Positions 50,307 to 60,647 are shown, numbered from the stretch's first letter. The stretch: 64,000 nucleotides of DNA from Anaerobaca sp035448545 (GCA_035448545.1 DAOTJE010000001.1:330476-394475); one strand, 5' to 3'. Notes: generated from the sequence alone by a model not told the origin. Made by a program: numbers and translations.

Positions 50307-53300
50307 ATGGCACGGAGAATCAGGTTTGCAGGGTTTCTGGTCCTGGGGCTGGTGGCGGCAGTCGCCCGGGCGGGGACCGTCGATGTGATGATGGTCGTCC
50401 CCAAGACGTTGTACAGTGGCGCCTCGACCTCGGCGACGATCACGGTGGTCAGCGCACGCCAGTCGTCGGCAGGGATCGGCGTGAGTCTGCGCCTCAAGGC
50501 CCATGAAGGGAACGTAGACCTCGCCGCCGGGCAGACCGATGAGGCAGGGCGGTTCGTCGCCCGATTCGACACGCCCAACTTGGCGGATGGCTCCTATATC
50601 CTGGAGGCACACGTCGATGGCGCCGAGGAGACTCTGACAACTCAGATCATGATCCGGCGGATGCCCGTGGTGTTGATCGAAACGGACAAGCCAATCTACA
50701 AGCCGGGCCAGACGATCCAGGGCCGCGTGCTGGTGCTGACGAACGAGCTTCGTCCGAGCGCCTCCGACGTGACCGTGCAGATCACCGACGGCAAGGGCGT
50801 CAAAATCTTCCGCAAGGACCTCACGACGAACGCCTTCGGTGTCGCGCCGTTCAACCTCGATCTGGCCAGCGAGCTGAACTACGGCACGTGGAAGATCACC
50901 GCCGAATCGGGGGCCGGCCGGGGAACCATCGACCTGCGAGTCGAGGAGTACGTGCTGCCGCGATTCGAGGTCAAGCTCGACACGCCACGGGATTACTTCC
51001 GCACCGACGAGAGAATCCCCGGGACCGTCACGGCGACGTATTTCTTCGGCAAGCCCGTCGACGGCGAGGTTCAGATCAGCGCCAGTCGCTACGTCGGTGT
51101 CTGGGAGGAATACGCTCGCTACACGGCGCCGCTGACGGAAGGGCGGGCGGAGTTCTCGCTGCCCGAGGTCAAGTACGTCAGCGGGACCACGGGAGCCGGC
51201 GGTGCGGGCAGCGTGCAGCTCGACGTGACCGTCACCGACACGTCGGATCACCAGGAGAAGACGACCAAGCTGCTGAAGATCGTCTCGTCGGGAATCGAGC
51301 ACCGGCTGATCGCCTCGTCTCGGTCGTTCACGCCCGCGCAATCGTATGACGTTTTGGTGGTGGCCGAGACGCCCGACGGTGTGCCCGTCTCCGTGACAGG
51401 ACAGTTGATCGGCGAGTACTACGCCGAATCGGGTGAGATGATCTCCAAGGAGGCCCATTCGCTGGCGTTCGAAGGCTCGACCTCGATCACCCTGAGGGCG
51501 CCGCAGAAGGCTTCCTGGGCCACACTGAAGAGCGAGGTTCGAGGCGATGGCGAAAGCGGGCAGGCGGAGTTGTACGTCTATGCGACATACTCGCCCAGCG
51601 ACAGCTTCCTTCATCTGAGTCGCGAATCCACCGGCGCCGTCGGCATGGGTGACACAGTCACGATCGATGTGTTTCGCACGCACGATGCAACCATCTACTA
51701 CGATGTCTTTGCGAACGGCCATACCGTCTGGTCGGACGCGGTGACCGGCTCGGCGATCCGGTTCCAGGCGACGCAGCAGATGGTGCCGGCCGCCCGGGTG
51801 GTGGCGTACGTGATCAACCCGAACAACGAGATTTCCGCCGCCACGATCGAGTTCGAGGTGACGATGGACCACGCAGCCAGCCTGGCCCTGGGAGTCAGTG
51901 CCGAAGAGGTCGGGCCGGGTGAGCCGGTTCGCGTCTCGGTTCGTTCGGAGGGTCAGTCGATGGTCGGCCTGGCCATCGTCGACGAGTCGGTCTATGCGCT
52001 GAACGAAGGCCGGCTCAACATGCAGGAGGTGTTCGGCGAGCTGGAACAGCGGTTCATGGAGCCGCAGGCGGAAACGCACGACCAGCCGTACAGCTATGGC
52101 GCCCGCAACATATTTGAGGACGCCGGGCTTGCCGTGGTGACTTCGCGCGGGCTGGATGTTCCCGAGGGCCGGCGAATCAACGGGCTGTGGTGGATTGGTC
52201 CGGTCGTCCGAAGGGGTGGCGCCGACGATGTTGCCGAGAACGCCGGCAAAGGAGATGGGTTGGCGGAGGTCGATCGGGTCCGCCAGTTCTTCCCTGAGAC
52301 GTGGGTGTGGATGCCGGATCTGCTCACCGAGCCCAATGGGACCGCGATGCTGGACCTGACGGCGCCGGACAGCATCACGACGTGGCGGCTTCATGCGGTG
52401 TCCACGAGCGACAACGGGCTTGGCGTGACGGAGTCGTCAGTCCGCGTGTTCCAGGAGTTCTTTGGCGAGCCCGATCTGCCGTATGCGGTGACGCGGGGCG
52501 AGCAATTCCCGGTCCGGGTCCAGGTGTTCAACTACCTCGACGAACCTCAGGTGGTCTATGTGGAGATGGCGGACGCCGACTGGTTCAACCTGCTCGACAT
52601 CAGCGAACAGCAGGTGCAGGTAAATGCAAATTCCGTGTCGTCTGTTTCGTTTGTCATTGAGCCGACGAAGCTCGGACATCATCCGCTGGAGGTCCGTCTG
52701 CGTTCGGTCCGGCGGGCCGATGCCGTGCGCAAGGAAGTGCTCGTGGAGCCGGAAGGCACCCGGCGTGAGCTGGTCACCAACGGCGCGATCCGAGCGGGCG
52801 AGACGGTGGTCCTCGACGCGAATACGCCGGAATTCGCCGTGCCCGATTCGCAGAAGATTCTCCTGAGCATCACGCCCAGCCTGGTTGCCCAGAGCATCAA
52901 CGGTGTGGATGACCTGCTCGGAATGCCCTACGGCTGCGGCGAGCAGAACATGATCTTCTTCGCCCCGGACGTGGAGATTCTGCGCTATCTCAACGCGACC
53001 GGCCAGCTCACGCCCGAGGTGCGGGCCAAGGCCGAGCACTTCATCACGGTGGGCTACCAGCGAGAACTGACATTCCGCCATCAGGACGGTTCGTTCTCCG
53101 CCTTCGGCCAGAGCGATGCCGAGGGCAGCCTCTGGCTGACGGCATTCGTGCTCGGCACGTTCAGCGCCGCGCGTGAGGTGACGACGATCGACGAGACGAT
53201 TCTGGCCGAGGCGGCCGCGTGGATCGCCTCGCACCAGGCATCCGACGGATCGTGGCCGCCGGTGGGGTTCGTATGCCACAGTGAAATGGTCGGCGGGGTG

Positions 53301-54335
53301 CAGGGGACGTACGCGCTGACCGCGTTCGTGTCGATTGCGATGGCGGATTACGGTATGGCCGATCCGCACGTGCAGGGAGCGGCGACGCAATATCTGCGTG
53401 ACAACCTCGCGTCGGTCCGGGACGATGCGTATGCCCTAGCAATTGCGGCGCTGGCCTTCGCGCGGGTAGGTGATCCGGCCGCCGACGCGGCGCTCGAACG
53501 GCTGCTGGCGATCGCCGTCACCGATGCCGACGGTCTGCACTGGCAACCTCACCCGGTGGAGACAACCGCCTACGCGGCGCTGGCGATGATCGAGAAGGAA
53601 TGGCCGCAGGCGAACGAAGCGGTCAAGTGGCTTTCGCTCCAGCGTAACAGCCTGGGCGGCTACGGCAGTACGCAGGATACGGTCATGGGGCTGAAGGCCC
53701 TGATGATGGCGGCCCGCAGTCAGAGCCGCAACGTGGACCTTACGGTGACCGCCAAGGCGCGGGGCGGGGAAACGCTGGCGCAGTTCACCGTGAACAGCAC
53801 CAACTTCGACGTCCTTCAGACGGCGGAGCTGCCGCTCGAATCGGCCGTCGAAATCAGCGCTGTCGGCTCGGGGCAGGTGCGATTCCAACTGGTTCGACGG
53901 TTCAACGTTCTGCTGCGTGACGATCCGGTCCAGAAGGACATGACCCTGGAGGTGATGTACGACGCCGACCACGTGGAGGTCGATGATATCGTCAACGTCA
54001 CCGCGACGGTGCGGTACCTCGGGCCAAAGGACTCGACAGGAATGATGATCGTGGATGTCGGTGTGCCTACAGGCTTCGCCGCTGTCGCCGAGTCGCTCGA
54101 TGCGCTGCTTGCCGACAATCTCGTCACGCGGTACGAGGTGGCCGGACGCAAGGTGATCTTCTATCTCGACGGCCTGGAACGCGGCGAACAACGGACCCTG
54201 CACTTCCAAGTCAAGGCCCGCTTCCCGGTGCGCGCGACAATTCCCGACAGCCAGGCATACTCCTACTACGAACCACAGGTGCGTGCCGAGGCTGGCGGCA
54301 ATGAGATCACCATCGAGCCGGCCCCGCAGCAGTAA
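50307..54335 (+). CDS. Alpha-2-macroglobulin family protein with thioester
   Basis: 1342 residues with a signal peptide (ending AVARA). An MG domain carries VLIETDKPIYKPGQTIQGRV near residue 125, as in animal A2M/complement proteins. Further MG domains follow, then TWVWMPDLLTEPNGTAMLDLTAPDSITTW and the thioester site CGEQ at residues 877-880 (MPYGCGEQNM). The thioester barrel (LTAFVLGTF, AAWIASHQASDGSWP, NSLGGYGSTQDTVMGLKAL) and a receptor-binding-like C-terminal domain (MMIVDVGVPTGFAAV, RYEVAGRKVIFYLDGLERGE) complete it. It lacks the lipobox of the Proteobacterial YfhM type. Probably traps proteases or labels attackers outside the cell. AAGGAG precedes the start. Confidence 0.92.
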   Translation: MARRIRFAGFLVLGLVAAVARAGTVDVMMVVPKTLYSGASTSATITVVSARQSSAGIGVSLRLKAHEGNVDLAAGQTDEAGRFVARFDTPNLADGSYILEAHVDGAEETLTTQIMIRRMPVVLIETDKPIYKPGQTIQGRVLVLTNELRPSASDVTVQITDGKGVKIFRKDLTTNAFGVAPFNLDLASELNYGTWKITAESGAGRGTIDLRVEEYVLPRFEVKLDTPRDYFRTDERIPGTVTATYFFGKPVDGEVQISASRYVGVWEEYARYTAPLTEGRAEFSLPEVKYVSGTTGAGGAGSVQLDVTVTDTSDHQEKTTKLLKIVSSGIEHRLIASSRSFTPAQSYDVLVVAETPDGVPVSVTGQLIGEYYAESGEMISKEAHSLAFEGSTSITLRAPQKASWATLKSEVRGDGESGQAELYVYATYSPSDSFLHLSRESTGAVGMGDTVTIDVFRTHDATIYYDVFANGHTVWSDAVTGSAIRFQATQQMVPAARVVAYVINPNNEISAATIEFEVTMDHAASLALGVSAEEVGPGEPVRVSVRSEGQSMVGLAIVDESVYALNEGRLNMQEVFGELEQRFMEPQAETHDQPYSYGARNIFEDAGLAVVTSRGLDVPEGRRINGLWWIGPVVRRGGADDVAENAGKGDGLAEVDRVRQFFPETWVWMPDLLTEPNGTAMLDLTAPDSITTWRLHAVSTSDNGLGVTESSVRVFQEFFGEPDLPYAVTRGEQFPVRVQVFNYLDEPQVVYVEMADADWFNLLDISEQQVQVNANSVSSVSFVIEPTKLGHHPLEVRLRSVRRADAVRKEVLVEPEGTRRELVTNGAIRAGETVVLDANTPEFAVPDSQKILLSITPSLVAQSINGVDDLLGMPYGCGEQNMIFFAPDVEILRYLNATGQLTPEVRAKAEHFITVGYQRELTFRHQDGSFSAFGQSDAEGSLWLTAFVLGTFSAAREVTTIDETILAEAAAWIASHQASDGSWPPVGFVCHSEMVGGVQGTYALTAFVSIAMADYGMADPHVQGAATQYLRDNLASVRDDAYALAIAALAFARVGDPAADAALERLLAIAVTDADGLHWQPHPVETTAYAALAMIEKEWPQANEAVKWLSLQRNSLGGYGSTQDTVMGLKALMMAARSQSRNVDLTVTAKARGGETLAQFTVNSTNFDVLQTAELPLESAVEISAVGSGQVRFQLVRRFNVLLRDDPVQKDMTLEVMYDADHVEVDDIVNVTATVRYLGPKDSTGMMIVDVGVPTGFAAVAESLDALLADNLVTRYEVAGRKVIFYLDGLERGEQRTLHFQVKARFPVRATIPDSQAYSYYEPQVRAEAGGNEITIEPAPQQ

Positions 54336-54390
54336 GCGAGGACCGTGGCGTCAAGTCCAGGCGTACTGCTGCGGGTTGCTCGCGGCCCTA

Positions 54391-54407
54391 CCCGGCCCGA
54401 TGCCGGG
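54391..54407. terminator. Hairpin between convergent genes
   Basis: CCCGGC-CCGAT-GCCGGG, no U tail, in the 107 bp between the alpha-2-macroglobulin and PEP-CTERM genes. Weak candidate. Confidence 0.25.
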
Positions 54408-54442
54408 CGGACAATATCGCATCGCCCCTCATGTGCCGAGCT

Positions 54443-55138
54443 TTAGAGCGTTCGGCGTCGGCGCAGCCAGCTCACCGCACTGACACCGATGCCGGCCAAG
54501 AGCAGGGCTCCCGGCGCCGGAATTGGTGGCGTCGTGCTGCAGATCTTCGCCCAGAGCGGGAGCGGAGGACAGGTGGTACGGCATTCTTCCGTGCTAAGCG
54601 ACGAGATGATGCTGCTGGGGCAACTGCCGAAACCCAGCACGCACAACTCGTAGTCCGCGCCCCCGACCTCAAACGCGATGGGATCGAACGACGTCGGCAG
54701 CGTGATGACATCCGCAGGATGGCCACCCGGGCCGACCGTTTCCGTAACGCCCAGCGTCAGGGACGTGTTGACCGGCGTCCCCTCAAAGTCCATCGCCAGG
54801 TCCAGATCGACCGCCGTGATGCCGGTGCCGACGACTATGGGCGTATTGTAATGGCGCAGCGCGCCCACGACAAAGGGCGTATCGAGCACCACGTCGGTGG
54901 GCGTCGCGACGGGTGTGAAGCCCAAGCTGCTCTTGAGACCAAACAGATAGGCCGGAGTGCCCCAGGATATGAGCTGTTCGCCCATCAAAGAAGACCAGTA
55001 GGCAGGGGCAGGGGCCAAGGACTGAAGTACAGGATCGCTCCAGGTGCCGCTGGCGCTGGAAAGCGTCAGCGCACCACTGGCGGTGCCGACGACGGCGAGC
55101 AGCGCCAGCGCCGGCAGTATTGCAGGTAACCGTCTCAT
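54443..55138 (-). CDS. PEP-CTERM-type surface protein, choice-of-anchor K-like
   Basis: 231 residues: signal peptide (PAILPALALLAVVGTASGA), then SSASGTWSDPVLQ, ISWGTPAYLFGLKSSLGF and LRHYNTPIVVGTGITAVDLDLAMDF, the pattern of the choice-of-anchor K domain, and the sorting tail PIPAPGALLLAGIGVSAVSWLRRRRTL with a variant PEP motif, a hydrophobic helix and arginines. Such proteins are exported and sorted by exosortase. Role unknown. Three cysteine-rich residues near the tail (LSTEECRTTCPPLP). Confidence 0.82.
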   Translation of the reverse strand: MRRLPAILPALALLAVVGTASGALTLSSASGTWSDPVLQSLAPAPAYWSSLMGEQLISWGTPAYLFGLKSSLGFTPVATPTDVVLDTPFVVGALRHYNTPIVVGTGITAVDLDLAMDFEGTPVNTSLTLGVTETVGPGGHPADVITLPTSFDPIAFEVGGADYELCVLGFGSCPSSIISSLSTEECRTTCPPLPLWAKICSTTPPIPAPGALLLAGIGVSAVSWLRRRRTL

Positions 55139-55661
55139 CTTGTGTCTCCTTACACTCCGTGTGTGACTCTGTGGAAACCGTCAGCTTACCTTGTATCCGT
55201 GGAACCCCCAGGCACCTCCTTTCTCCGGGTTTCTCCCACCCATCCGTACATCTCCCCTTTACTCCGTCCGGACAAACCTCGCCCGCACGGATTTTACTCA
55301 TCCAGACACTCTCTATGTCCACATAGCGTCTGCGTGTAGCTATTCCGCGTGAGCAGAACCACACGTGTATTCATCACCGCCCCATCCGGGTTAAATATAC
55401 GCGCAATATGGGACGCCCTGCAAGCAATTCCACGGAGGAAAATGCTTATTTTGATGTGGGAAGATTGGGGGACATGGGAAGACTGTCGGTGACATTGGTT
55501 TCTTTTCGAGATTCCGTGTCCCATCGGATGATGAGGCGCCGCACAGGATCGGGTCAGCGTCGGGTGGACCAGCGGGCCGACCGGCTGGCCGATCCGGACT
55601 CACAGAGGTTGCCGACCACGGCGCGCACGGTGTTGCGGAGAATTGAGAGAAACCCAGCGAC
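55139..55661. other. Long intergenic region, no gene recognised
   Basis: 523 bp between two minus-strand genes. It holds short pyrimidine-rich stretches and a GGGGACATGGGAAGACTG segment, but no supported gene, tRNA or repeat. The open frame on the plus strand (55408-55737) has no ribosome site and no family likeness. Confidence 0.4.
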
Positions 55662-56708
55662 TTACGACTGCATCGACGCGAGCACGTCTTCGAGTGACAA
55701 TGCGGCGCAGCAGACCGTTGTGTCGGAGGCGCCATAGTAGACCTTCAAAGTCGTCTGTTCGACGAGCAGGCCGCAGGTGAAGACCACGGGGCCGAAGAAG
55801 CCGGAGCACTCGTATTCGGTCTGCGGCTCGAGAATCGGCCGCGCTGAGCGGGCCCGCACCATCCAGGGCTGGCGGGCGTCGAGCAGGACGGCGCCGAGGC
55901 AGTAACGATGGTTGCGGTCGGCGCCGTGGTAAATCTCCAGCCACCCCTCGTCGAGGCGGACGGGCGGTGCGCCGGCCCCGATGCGGGCCTCGTCCCAGAA
56001 TCCGTCGCGCAGCCCCATCAAGTGGCGATGGCGGCCCCAGCAGAGCAAATCGGGCGATTCGGCGATCCACATGTTGTTGGTGTGACAAAGCGGCGAGTGC
56101 GGCCGATGCAATGCGTAGTATCGTCCGTCGACCGTCTCGGGGAAGAGGACGACGTCCTTGTTTTCCGGGCCGAAGATAACGCCGTGACGTTCGAAGGTCG
56201 CGAAATCACACGTCGACGCCAGCGCCGTGGTCACCCCCAGCGGCGAGACCGCGACGTAGCTGATGTAATACGTCTGGCCGATCCGCGTGATGCGCGGGTC
56301 CTCGACACCGAAGCTCTCCCAGGGGTCGGCCGGACCAAGGGTGGGATGCTCATCGATGGTGAAGCGGATACCGTCTTTGCTTCTCGCCACGCGCAGATGC
56401 GATATTGAGGTCAGGTATGTCCTGCCCCGGCGCACGATCAACCGAGGATCGGAGAAATCGTTGGCCGGGTCGGGTCGAGTGAACGCCTTGGTGACGATCC
56501 GGCCGCAGGCCGGGTCGAGAAACGCGGTCTGCACCACCTCCGGGTCAGTCTGGATCGGACGCTCGGCTACGCGCACCAGCAGGACGATTTCCTCGCCAAG
56601 GCGGGCCACCGCGGGATTGAAGACGCCGAGGACCTCGAAATCGCCACGCGACGGCGTTACGTCCTGTGGGGTGAGGATCGGATTGGCTGGATCGCGAAAT
56701 GCTGCCAT
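55662..56708 (-). CDS. GH130-family glycoside phosphorylase/hydrolase
   Basis: 348 residues from the ATG at 56708 (GGGAGAA upstream). A five-bladed propeller with FRDPANPILTPQDV, FNPAVARLGEEIVLLVRV, DFSDPRL near residue 85 and WESFGVEDPRI, with D137 as the expected proton donor in the family's EDPR motif. Later RHLMGLRDGFWDEARIGAGAPPVRLDEGWLEIYHGAD matches the phosphate/mannoside site. GH130 enzymes act on beta-mannosides, usually phosphorolysing Man-beta-1,4-GlcNAc or mannobiose. No signal peptide, so cytosolic. Confidence 0.9.
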   Translation of the reverse strand: MAAFRDPANPILTPQDVTPSRGDFEVLGVFNPAVARLGEEIVLLVRVAERPIQTDPEVVQTAFLDPACGRIVTKAFTRPDPANDFSDPRLIVRRGRTYLTSISHLRVARSKDGIRFTIDEHPTLGPADPWESFGVEDPRITRIGQTYYISYVAVSPLGVTTALASTCDFATFERHGVIFGPENKDVVLFPETVDGRYYALHRPHSPLCHTNNMWIAESPDLLCWGRHRHLMGLRDGFWDEARIGAGAPPVRLDEGWLEIYHGADRNHRYCLGAVLLDARQPWMVRARSARPILEPQTEYECSGFFGPVVFTCGLLVEQTTLKVYYGASDTTVCCAALSLEDVLASMQS

Positions 56709-56861
56709 GGCGACATTCTCCCGAACTCTGTCGGCGGCCTTGGCGTCAAGGCCACGATTGCATAGCGAATCGTAACCGGTCGGATCGTATCCGGCAAGGC
56801 GTCGGCTCGATCTCGACGAGGTCGGCGGTGTAGACTTGGCGGCCCGGCGGGGCAAATAACG

Positions 56862-56889
56862 TTGATTTTCAGGCCGCGAATGGTAGAAT
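56862..56889 (+). promoter_or_regulatory. Promoter before the CotH-family gene
   Basis: TTGATT, 16-bp spacer, TAGAAT; start near 56896, 132 bp before the ATG. Rest of the 319-bp divergent region shows nothing else. Confidence 0.4.
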
Positions 56890-57027
56890 ACAGTCTGATG
56901 CGCATGTGCGAATATGCCTTCACGGCGGGCGGAGTCGCGAGGTCATTGGGGATCGACGACGGTCCCGGATTCTGGAACACCAGCGTACTTGCACGCCTGT
57001 CACCGCTTGGATTGTCGGGAGTGAGGA

Positions 57028-60000
57028 ATGAGTGTGACGCGTGAATCCCGTCGGGCCGCTCGTCTTGTGCTGGCTTCGTTTCTTCTGAGTGTCGGTCCTG
57101 TCTCGGCGACCCCGGCAGGCCGGGGGGCGGGTCTGCCGCTGGCGATCAATGAGCTGATGGCGGCCAACAGCAGTGTCAAGGCCGACCCCCAAGGCCAGTA
57201 CGACGACTGGGTCGAGATCCATAATTACAGCGATGCGCCGATCGACCTGGCCCGCATGTACCTGACGGACGATCCGGGCGAACCGACAAAATGGCAGTTC
57301 CCAGGCGGTGCCTCGCAGCCGGCCACCGTTCCGGCGGGGGGATATCTCATCGTCTGGCTCGACGGCCCCACAAGCGACAGCGGGCTGCATGCGTCGTTTG
57401 CGCTCGATTCCGACGGGGACACCCTGGCACTGTTTGCCCCCGATGGGACCACGCTCATCGACAGCGTTGCATTCGAAGAACAGAGGACCGACATCTCCTA
57501 TGGCCGCTCGCCCGACGGCACCGGGCCGTACGGCTTCCTGCTGACGCCCACGCCCGGCTCGCGCAACAGCGGCCTGTACGACGGTCTCGTCGCCGATACG
57601 AAGTTCAGCCATGACCGCGGTTTCTACGATATGCCGTTTGACGTGACGATCACGTGCGAGACGCCCGGCGCGACCATCTACTACACCCTCGACGGCAGCG
57701 CGCCGTATTCGCAGGCTCGGCAGGTTCCTGCCGGCAGTGTCTACAACGGCCCGATCCGGATCACCAGGACCACGTGCCTGCGGGCCCAGGCGGTCAAGCC
57801 GCAGTGCGTACCCAGCAACGCGGACACGCACACGTACATCTTCCTGGCCGATGCGGCGAGGCGCTCGCAGTCCGAGGTGCTGGCACGTGGCTATCCGAGC
57901 ACGTGGTTCGGCTCCTACCCGGCCGACTACGAGATGGACCCCGAGATCTACAACAGCCCCGCATATGCCGACGTCATGGACGATGCGCTGCTGGCGATTC
58001 CGACGTTGTCTCTGGTGACCGACAGGGACCATTTGTTCAGCAAGACCAATGATGCGCAGACCGGCGGCATCTACATCTACACCGGGCACAGCAGCACGGG
58101 CGGCCAGGATTGGGAACGGCCCGTGTCCGCCGAGCTGTTCAGCATCGACGGCGCCAAGGAATTTCAGATCGACTGCGGCCTGCGCATCCAGGGCGGCGAA
58201 AGCCGCAACCCGCCCAAGTGTCCCAAGCACAGTTTCAGCCTCCGCTTTCGCGACGTCTACGGCTCGTCGAAGCTCCGGTTCCCGTTGTTCGACGGCAGCC
58301 CCGTGGAAACGTTCGATTCGCTTCAACTGCGCGGCTTCTTTAACAACGCCTGGACGCACTGGGATCCCGGCCAGCGCCAGCGGGCGCAGTACATTCGCGA
58401 CCAGTGGATGCGCGACTCGTTGCTCGAGATGGGGCAGGCCGACGCCGGACGCGGGTTCTACGTGCACTTGTACCTCAACGGGATTTACTGGGGCCTGTAT
58501 CTGGTCCAGGAGCGGCCGGTCGCCTCGCACTACGCCGCCTACAACGGAGGCGACCCGGATCGACTCGATTCGATTAACGGAGGACGCGACGCCCACGACG
58601 TCACCCCCCAGACCTGGCAACAGGCCAGGAGCATCGCCGCCGGCGGCGATTGGGCCCGGATCTGCCAGGTCATCGACATCGACAACTTCATCGACTTCAC
58701 GCTCCTGAACCTGTTCGCCGGCAACCAGGATCTCAAGACCGACGGAAACTGGCGCGCCGCCGGAGGCGGCGCCGACAACAAGCCCTGGCGCTTCTATAGC
58801 TGGGACGGCGAACGAGTTCTTGAGAAGGCGACCGAGACCGTGATAAGGGATACGTTGGACCCGACCGGCCTGTATCGCCCCCTTTCGCAAATCGAGGAAT
58901 TCCGCGTTCGCTTCGGTGATCGCGTGCACAAGCATCTGTTCAACGGCGGCGCCCTGACGACCGAGCGCAACATCGCGCGATGGACCCGACGGGCCGACGA
59001 GATCGACGCCGCTGTCATCGCCGAGTCGGCCCGCTGGGGCGACTATCGCCGGGATGTGCATTCCTACAGTTCGGGCCCCTATTACCTGTACACCCGCAAC
59101 GATTTCTGGATCGTGGAACGTCAGAATCTGCTCGACAACTATTTCCCTCGCCGCAACGAGGTGGCACTGTCGCAGTTCAAAGCCCTGGGGCTCTACCCGA
59201 GCGTGGAGGCGCCGGTCTTCCATATCGACGGTGTCTATCAGCACGGCGGCCACATCGCCGAGGGCTCACGGCTCACAATGACTTCCAACGCCGCAACGGT
59301 CTGGTACACGCTCGACGGCAGCGATCCGCGGCGCCCCGGCGTCAGCGGCAGCACGGGCGCTGAGCTGGTCCTCGTGCCGGAAGCGGCGGCCAAGCGCGCG
59401 TTCGTCCCCACCACGGATATCGGCAGCGCCTGGCGCAGCGAGGTGGATTTCGACGATTCCGCCTGGATCGCCGGCTCCGGCGGCGTCGGCTACGAACGCA
59501 GCACCGGCTACGAGGCGTTCTTCGACATCGACGTCCAGGCCCAGATGTACAACCGCAACGAGAGCTGCTACATCCGCATTCCGTTCGACGTCACACCCGA
59601 GGGGTTGCAATACGCCGGCGGCCTGACGCTCAAGGCGCGGTACGACGACGGTTTCATCGCTTACCTCAACGGCGTCGAAGTCCAGCGCGTCATGTTCGAG
59701 GGGACGCCCGCCTGGAACTCCGGCGCCACCGACAACCACTCCGACCTCGACGCGGTCGAGTTCGAGCGGTTCGACCTCTCCGGCCATATCAGCCGGCTTC
59801 GCCTGGGACGCAACCTCCTGGCGATCCAGGGGCTCAACGCAGGTGCCAACAGTTCCGACTTCCTGATCTCGGTTGAGCTGGTCGCGTCGCAGGGGGGCGC
59901 GGACGTTCCAGCCGGTGTCGCGCCGACGGCGGTCCGCTACGCCGGCCCGATCCGGCTCGATGCCAGCGCGATGGTCCGCGCCCGTGCCCAGAGCGGCAGC

Positions 60001-60510
60001 ACCTGGAGCGCGCTGAACGAGGCGGTCTACGCCGTCGGTCCGGTGGCCGAGAGCCTGCGGATCAGCGAGATCATGTATCATCCTGTCGATCCGAACACCG
60101 AATACGTCGAGTTGCTCAACATCGGCTCTCAGCCGGTTAATCTCCATCTGGTGCGCTTCACGAATGGGATCGACTTCACCTTCGGCGACGTCACTCTCGA
60201 CCCGGGTGCATATGCCCTCGTTGTCAAAGACATCGGGGCGTTCGAGGCGCGGTATGGGGACCAGTCGCCCGTCGTCGGCCAGTACGCCGGCAGCCTGAAC
60301 AATGCGGGGGAAAGCATCGAGTTGCAGGATGCCGCCGGCCAGATGATCCTCGCCTTCCGGTACAAGGACGGATGGTACGACCTCACCGATGGGGCTGGCT
60401 ACTCGCTGACGGTGATTGACCCCCTGACCGCCGATTCGGCCACCCTCGACAAGAAGGGCGCCTGGCGTGCCAGCGCCGAGGTCGGCGGCTCGCCCGGCTA
60501 CAATGACTGA
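57028..60510 (+). CDS. Secreted CotH-kinase family protein with lamin-tail domains
   Basis: 1160 residues with a signal peptide (LVLASFLLSVGPVSA). Residues ~40-185 are a lamin-tail domain (INELMAANSSVKADPQGQYDDWVEIHNYSD). A chitobiase/HEX C-like domain follows (GATIYYTLDGSAPYS). The CotH region (about 335-700) shows CGLRIQGGESRNPPKCPKHSFSLRFRD, RDQWMRDSLLEMGQADAGRGFYVHLYLNGIYWGLYLVQERP and NKPWRFYSWDGE. A second YTLDGSDPR domain, a jelly-roll-like part and a C-terminal lamin-tail domain (SEIMYHPVDPNTEYVELLNIG) complete it. Spore-coat CotH is a protein kinase; extracellular bacterial relatives are unstudied. Confidence 0.88.
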   Translation: MSVTRESRRAARLVLASFLLSVGPVSATPAGRGAGLPLAINELMAANSSVKADPQGQYDDWVEIHNYSDAPIDLARMYLTDDPGEPTKWQFPGGASQPATVPAGGYLIVWLDGPTSDSGLHASFALDSDGDTLALFAPDGTTLIDSVAFEEQRTDISYGRSPDGTGPYGFLLTPTPGSRNSGLYDGLVADTKFSHDRGFYDMPFDVTITCETPGATIYYTLDGSAPYSQARQVPAGSVYNGPIRITRTTCLRAQAVKPQCVPSNADTHTYIFLADAARRSQSEVLARGYPSTWFGSYPADYEMDPEIYNSPAYADVMDDALLAIPTLSLVTDRDHLFSKTNDAQTGGIYIYTGHSSTGGQDWERPVSAELFSIDGAKEFQIDCGLRIQGGESRNPPKCPKHSFSLRFRDVYGSSKLRFPLFDGSPVETFDSLQLRGFFNNAWTHWDPGQRQRAQYIRDQWMRDSLLEMGQADAGRGFYVHLYLNGIYWGLYLVQERPVASHYAAYNGGDPDRLDSINGGRDAHDVTPQTWQQARSIAAGGDWARICQVIDIDNFIDFTLLNLFAGNQDLKTDGNWRAAGGGADNKPWRFYSWDGERVLEKATETVIRDTLDPTGLYRPLSQIEEFRVRFGDRVHKHLFNGGALTTERNIARWTRRADEIDAAVIAESARWGDYRRDVHSYSSGPYYLYTRNDFWIVERQNLLDNYFPRRNEVALSQFKALGLYPSVEAPVFHIDGVYQHGGHIAEGSRLTMTSNAATVWYTLDGSDPRRPGVSGSTGAELVLVPEAAAKRAFVPTTDIGSAWRSEVDFDDSAWIAGSGGVGYERSTGYEAFFDIDVQAQMYNRNESCYIRIPFDVTPEGLQYAGGLTLKARYDDGFIAYLNGVEVQRVMFEGTPAWNSGATDNHSDLDAVEFERFDLSGHISRLRLGRNLLAIQGLNAGANSSDFLISVELVASQGGADVPAGVAPTAVRYAGPIRLDASAMVRARAQSGSTWSALNEAVYAVGPVAESLRISEIMYHPVDPNTEYVELLNIGSQPVNLHLVRFTNGIDFTFGDVTLDPGAYALVVKDIGAFEARYGDQSPVVGQYAGSLNNAGESIELQDAAGQMILAFRYKDGWYDLTDGAGYSLTVIDPLTADSATLDKKGAWRASAEVGGSPGYND

Positions 60511-60519
60511 ACAGAGACT

Positions 60520-60647
60520 CGAAACACGAAATCCGAAACAAGCCCGAAATCCGCAAGCTAAAATGAACGAAATGCTGACGCTGTGCCGAACCCCGTTTCG
60601 AATTCGCAGTTTGGTGCCTTCGGATCTATTTCGGATTTCGTGTTTCG
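60520..60647. repeat. Inverted-repeat intergenic element
   Basis: Perfect 19-bp arms CGAAACACGAAATCCGAAA (60520-60538) and its complement (60629-60647) around 90 bp, with further GAAATCCG / CGGATTTC copies inside and after the right arm. It sits between convergent genes and is AT-rich compared with the surroundings. Could be a MITE-like or REP-like repeat, and might end transcription from both sides. Confidence 0.6.

Noticed and set aside
50292..52394. 700-codon open frame on the minus strand opposite the alpha-2-macroglobulin gene
   Set aside because: Shadow frame; H/R/D-rich sequence without family motifs.
56920..59253. 777-codon open frame on the minus strand opposite the CotH gene
   Set aside because: Shadow frame in high-GC DNA; the CotH frame has signal peptide, domains and promoter.
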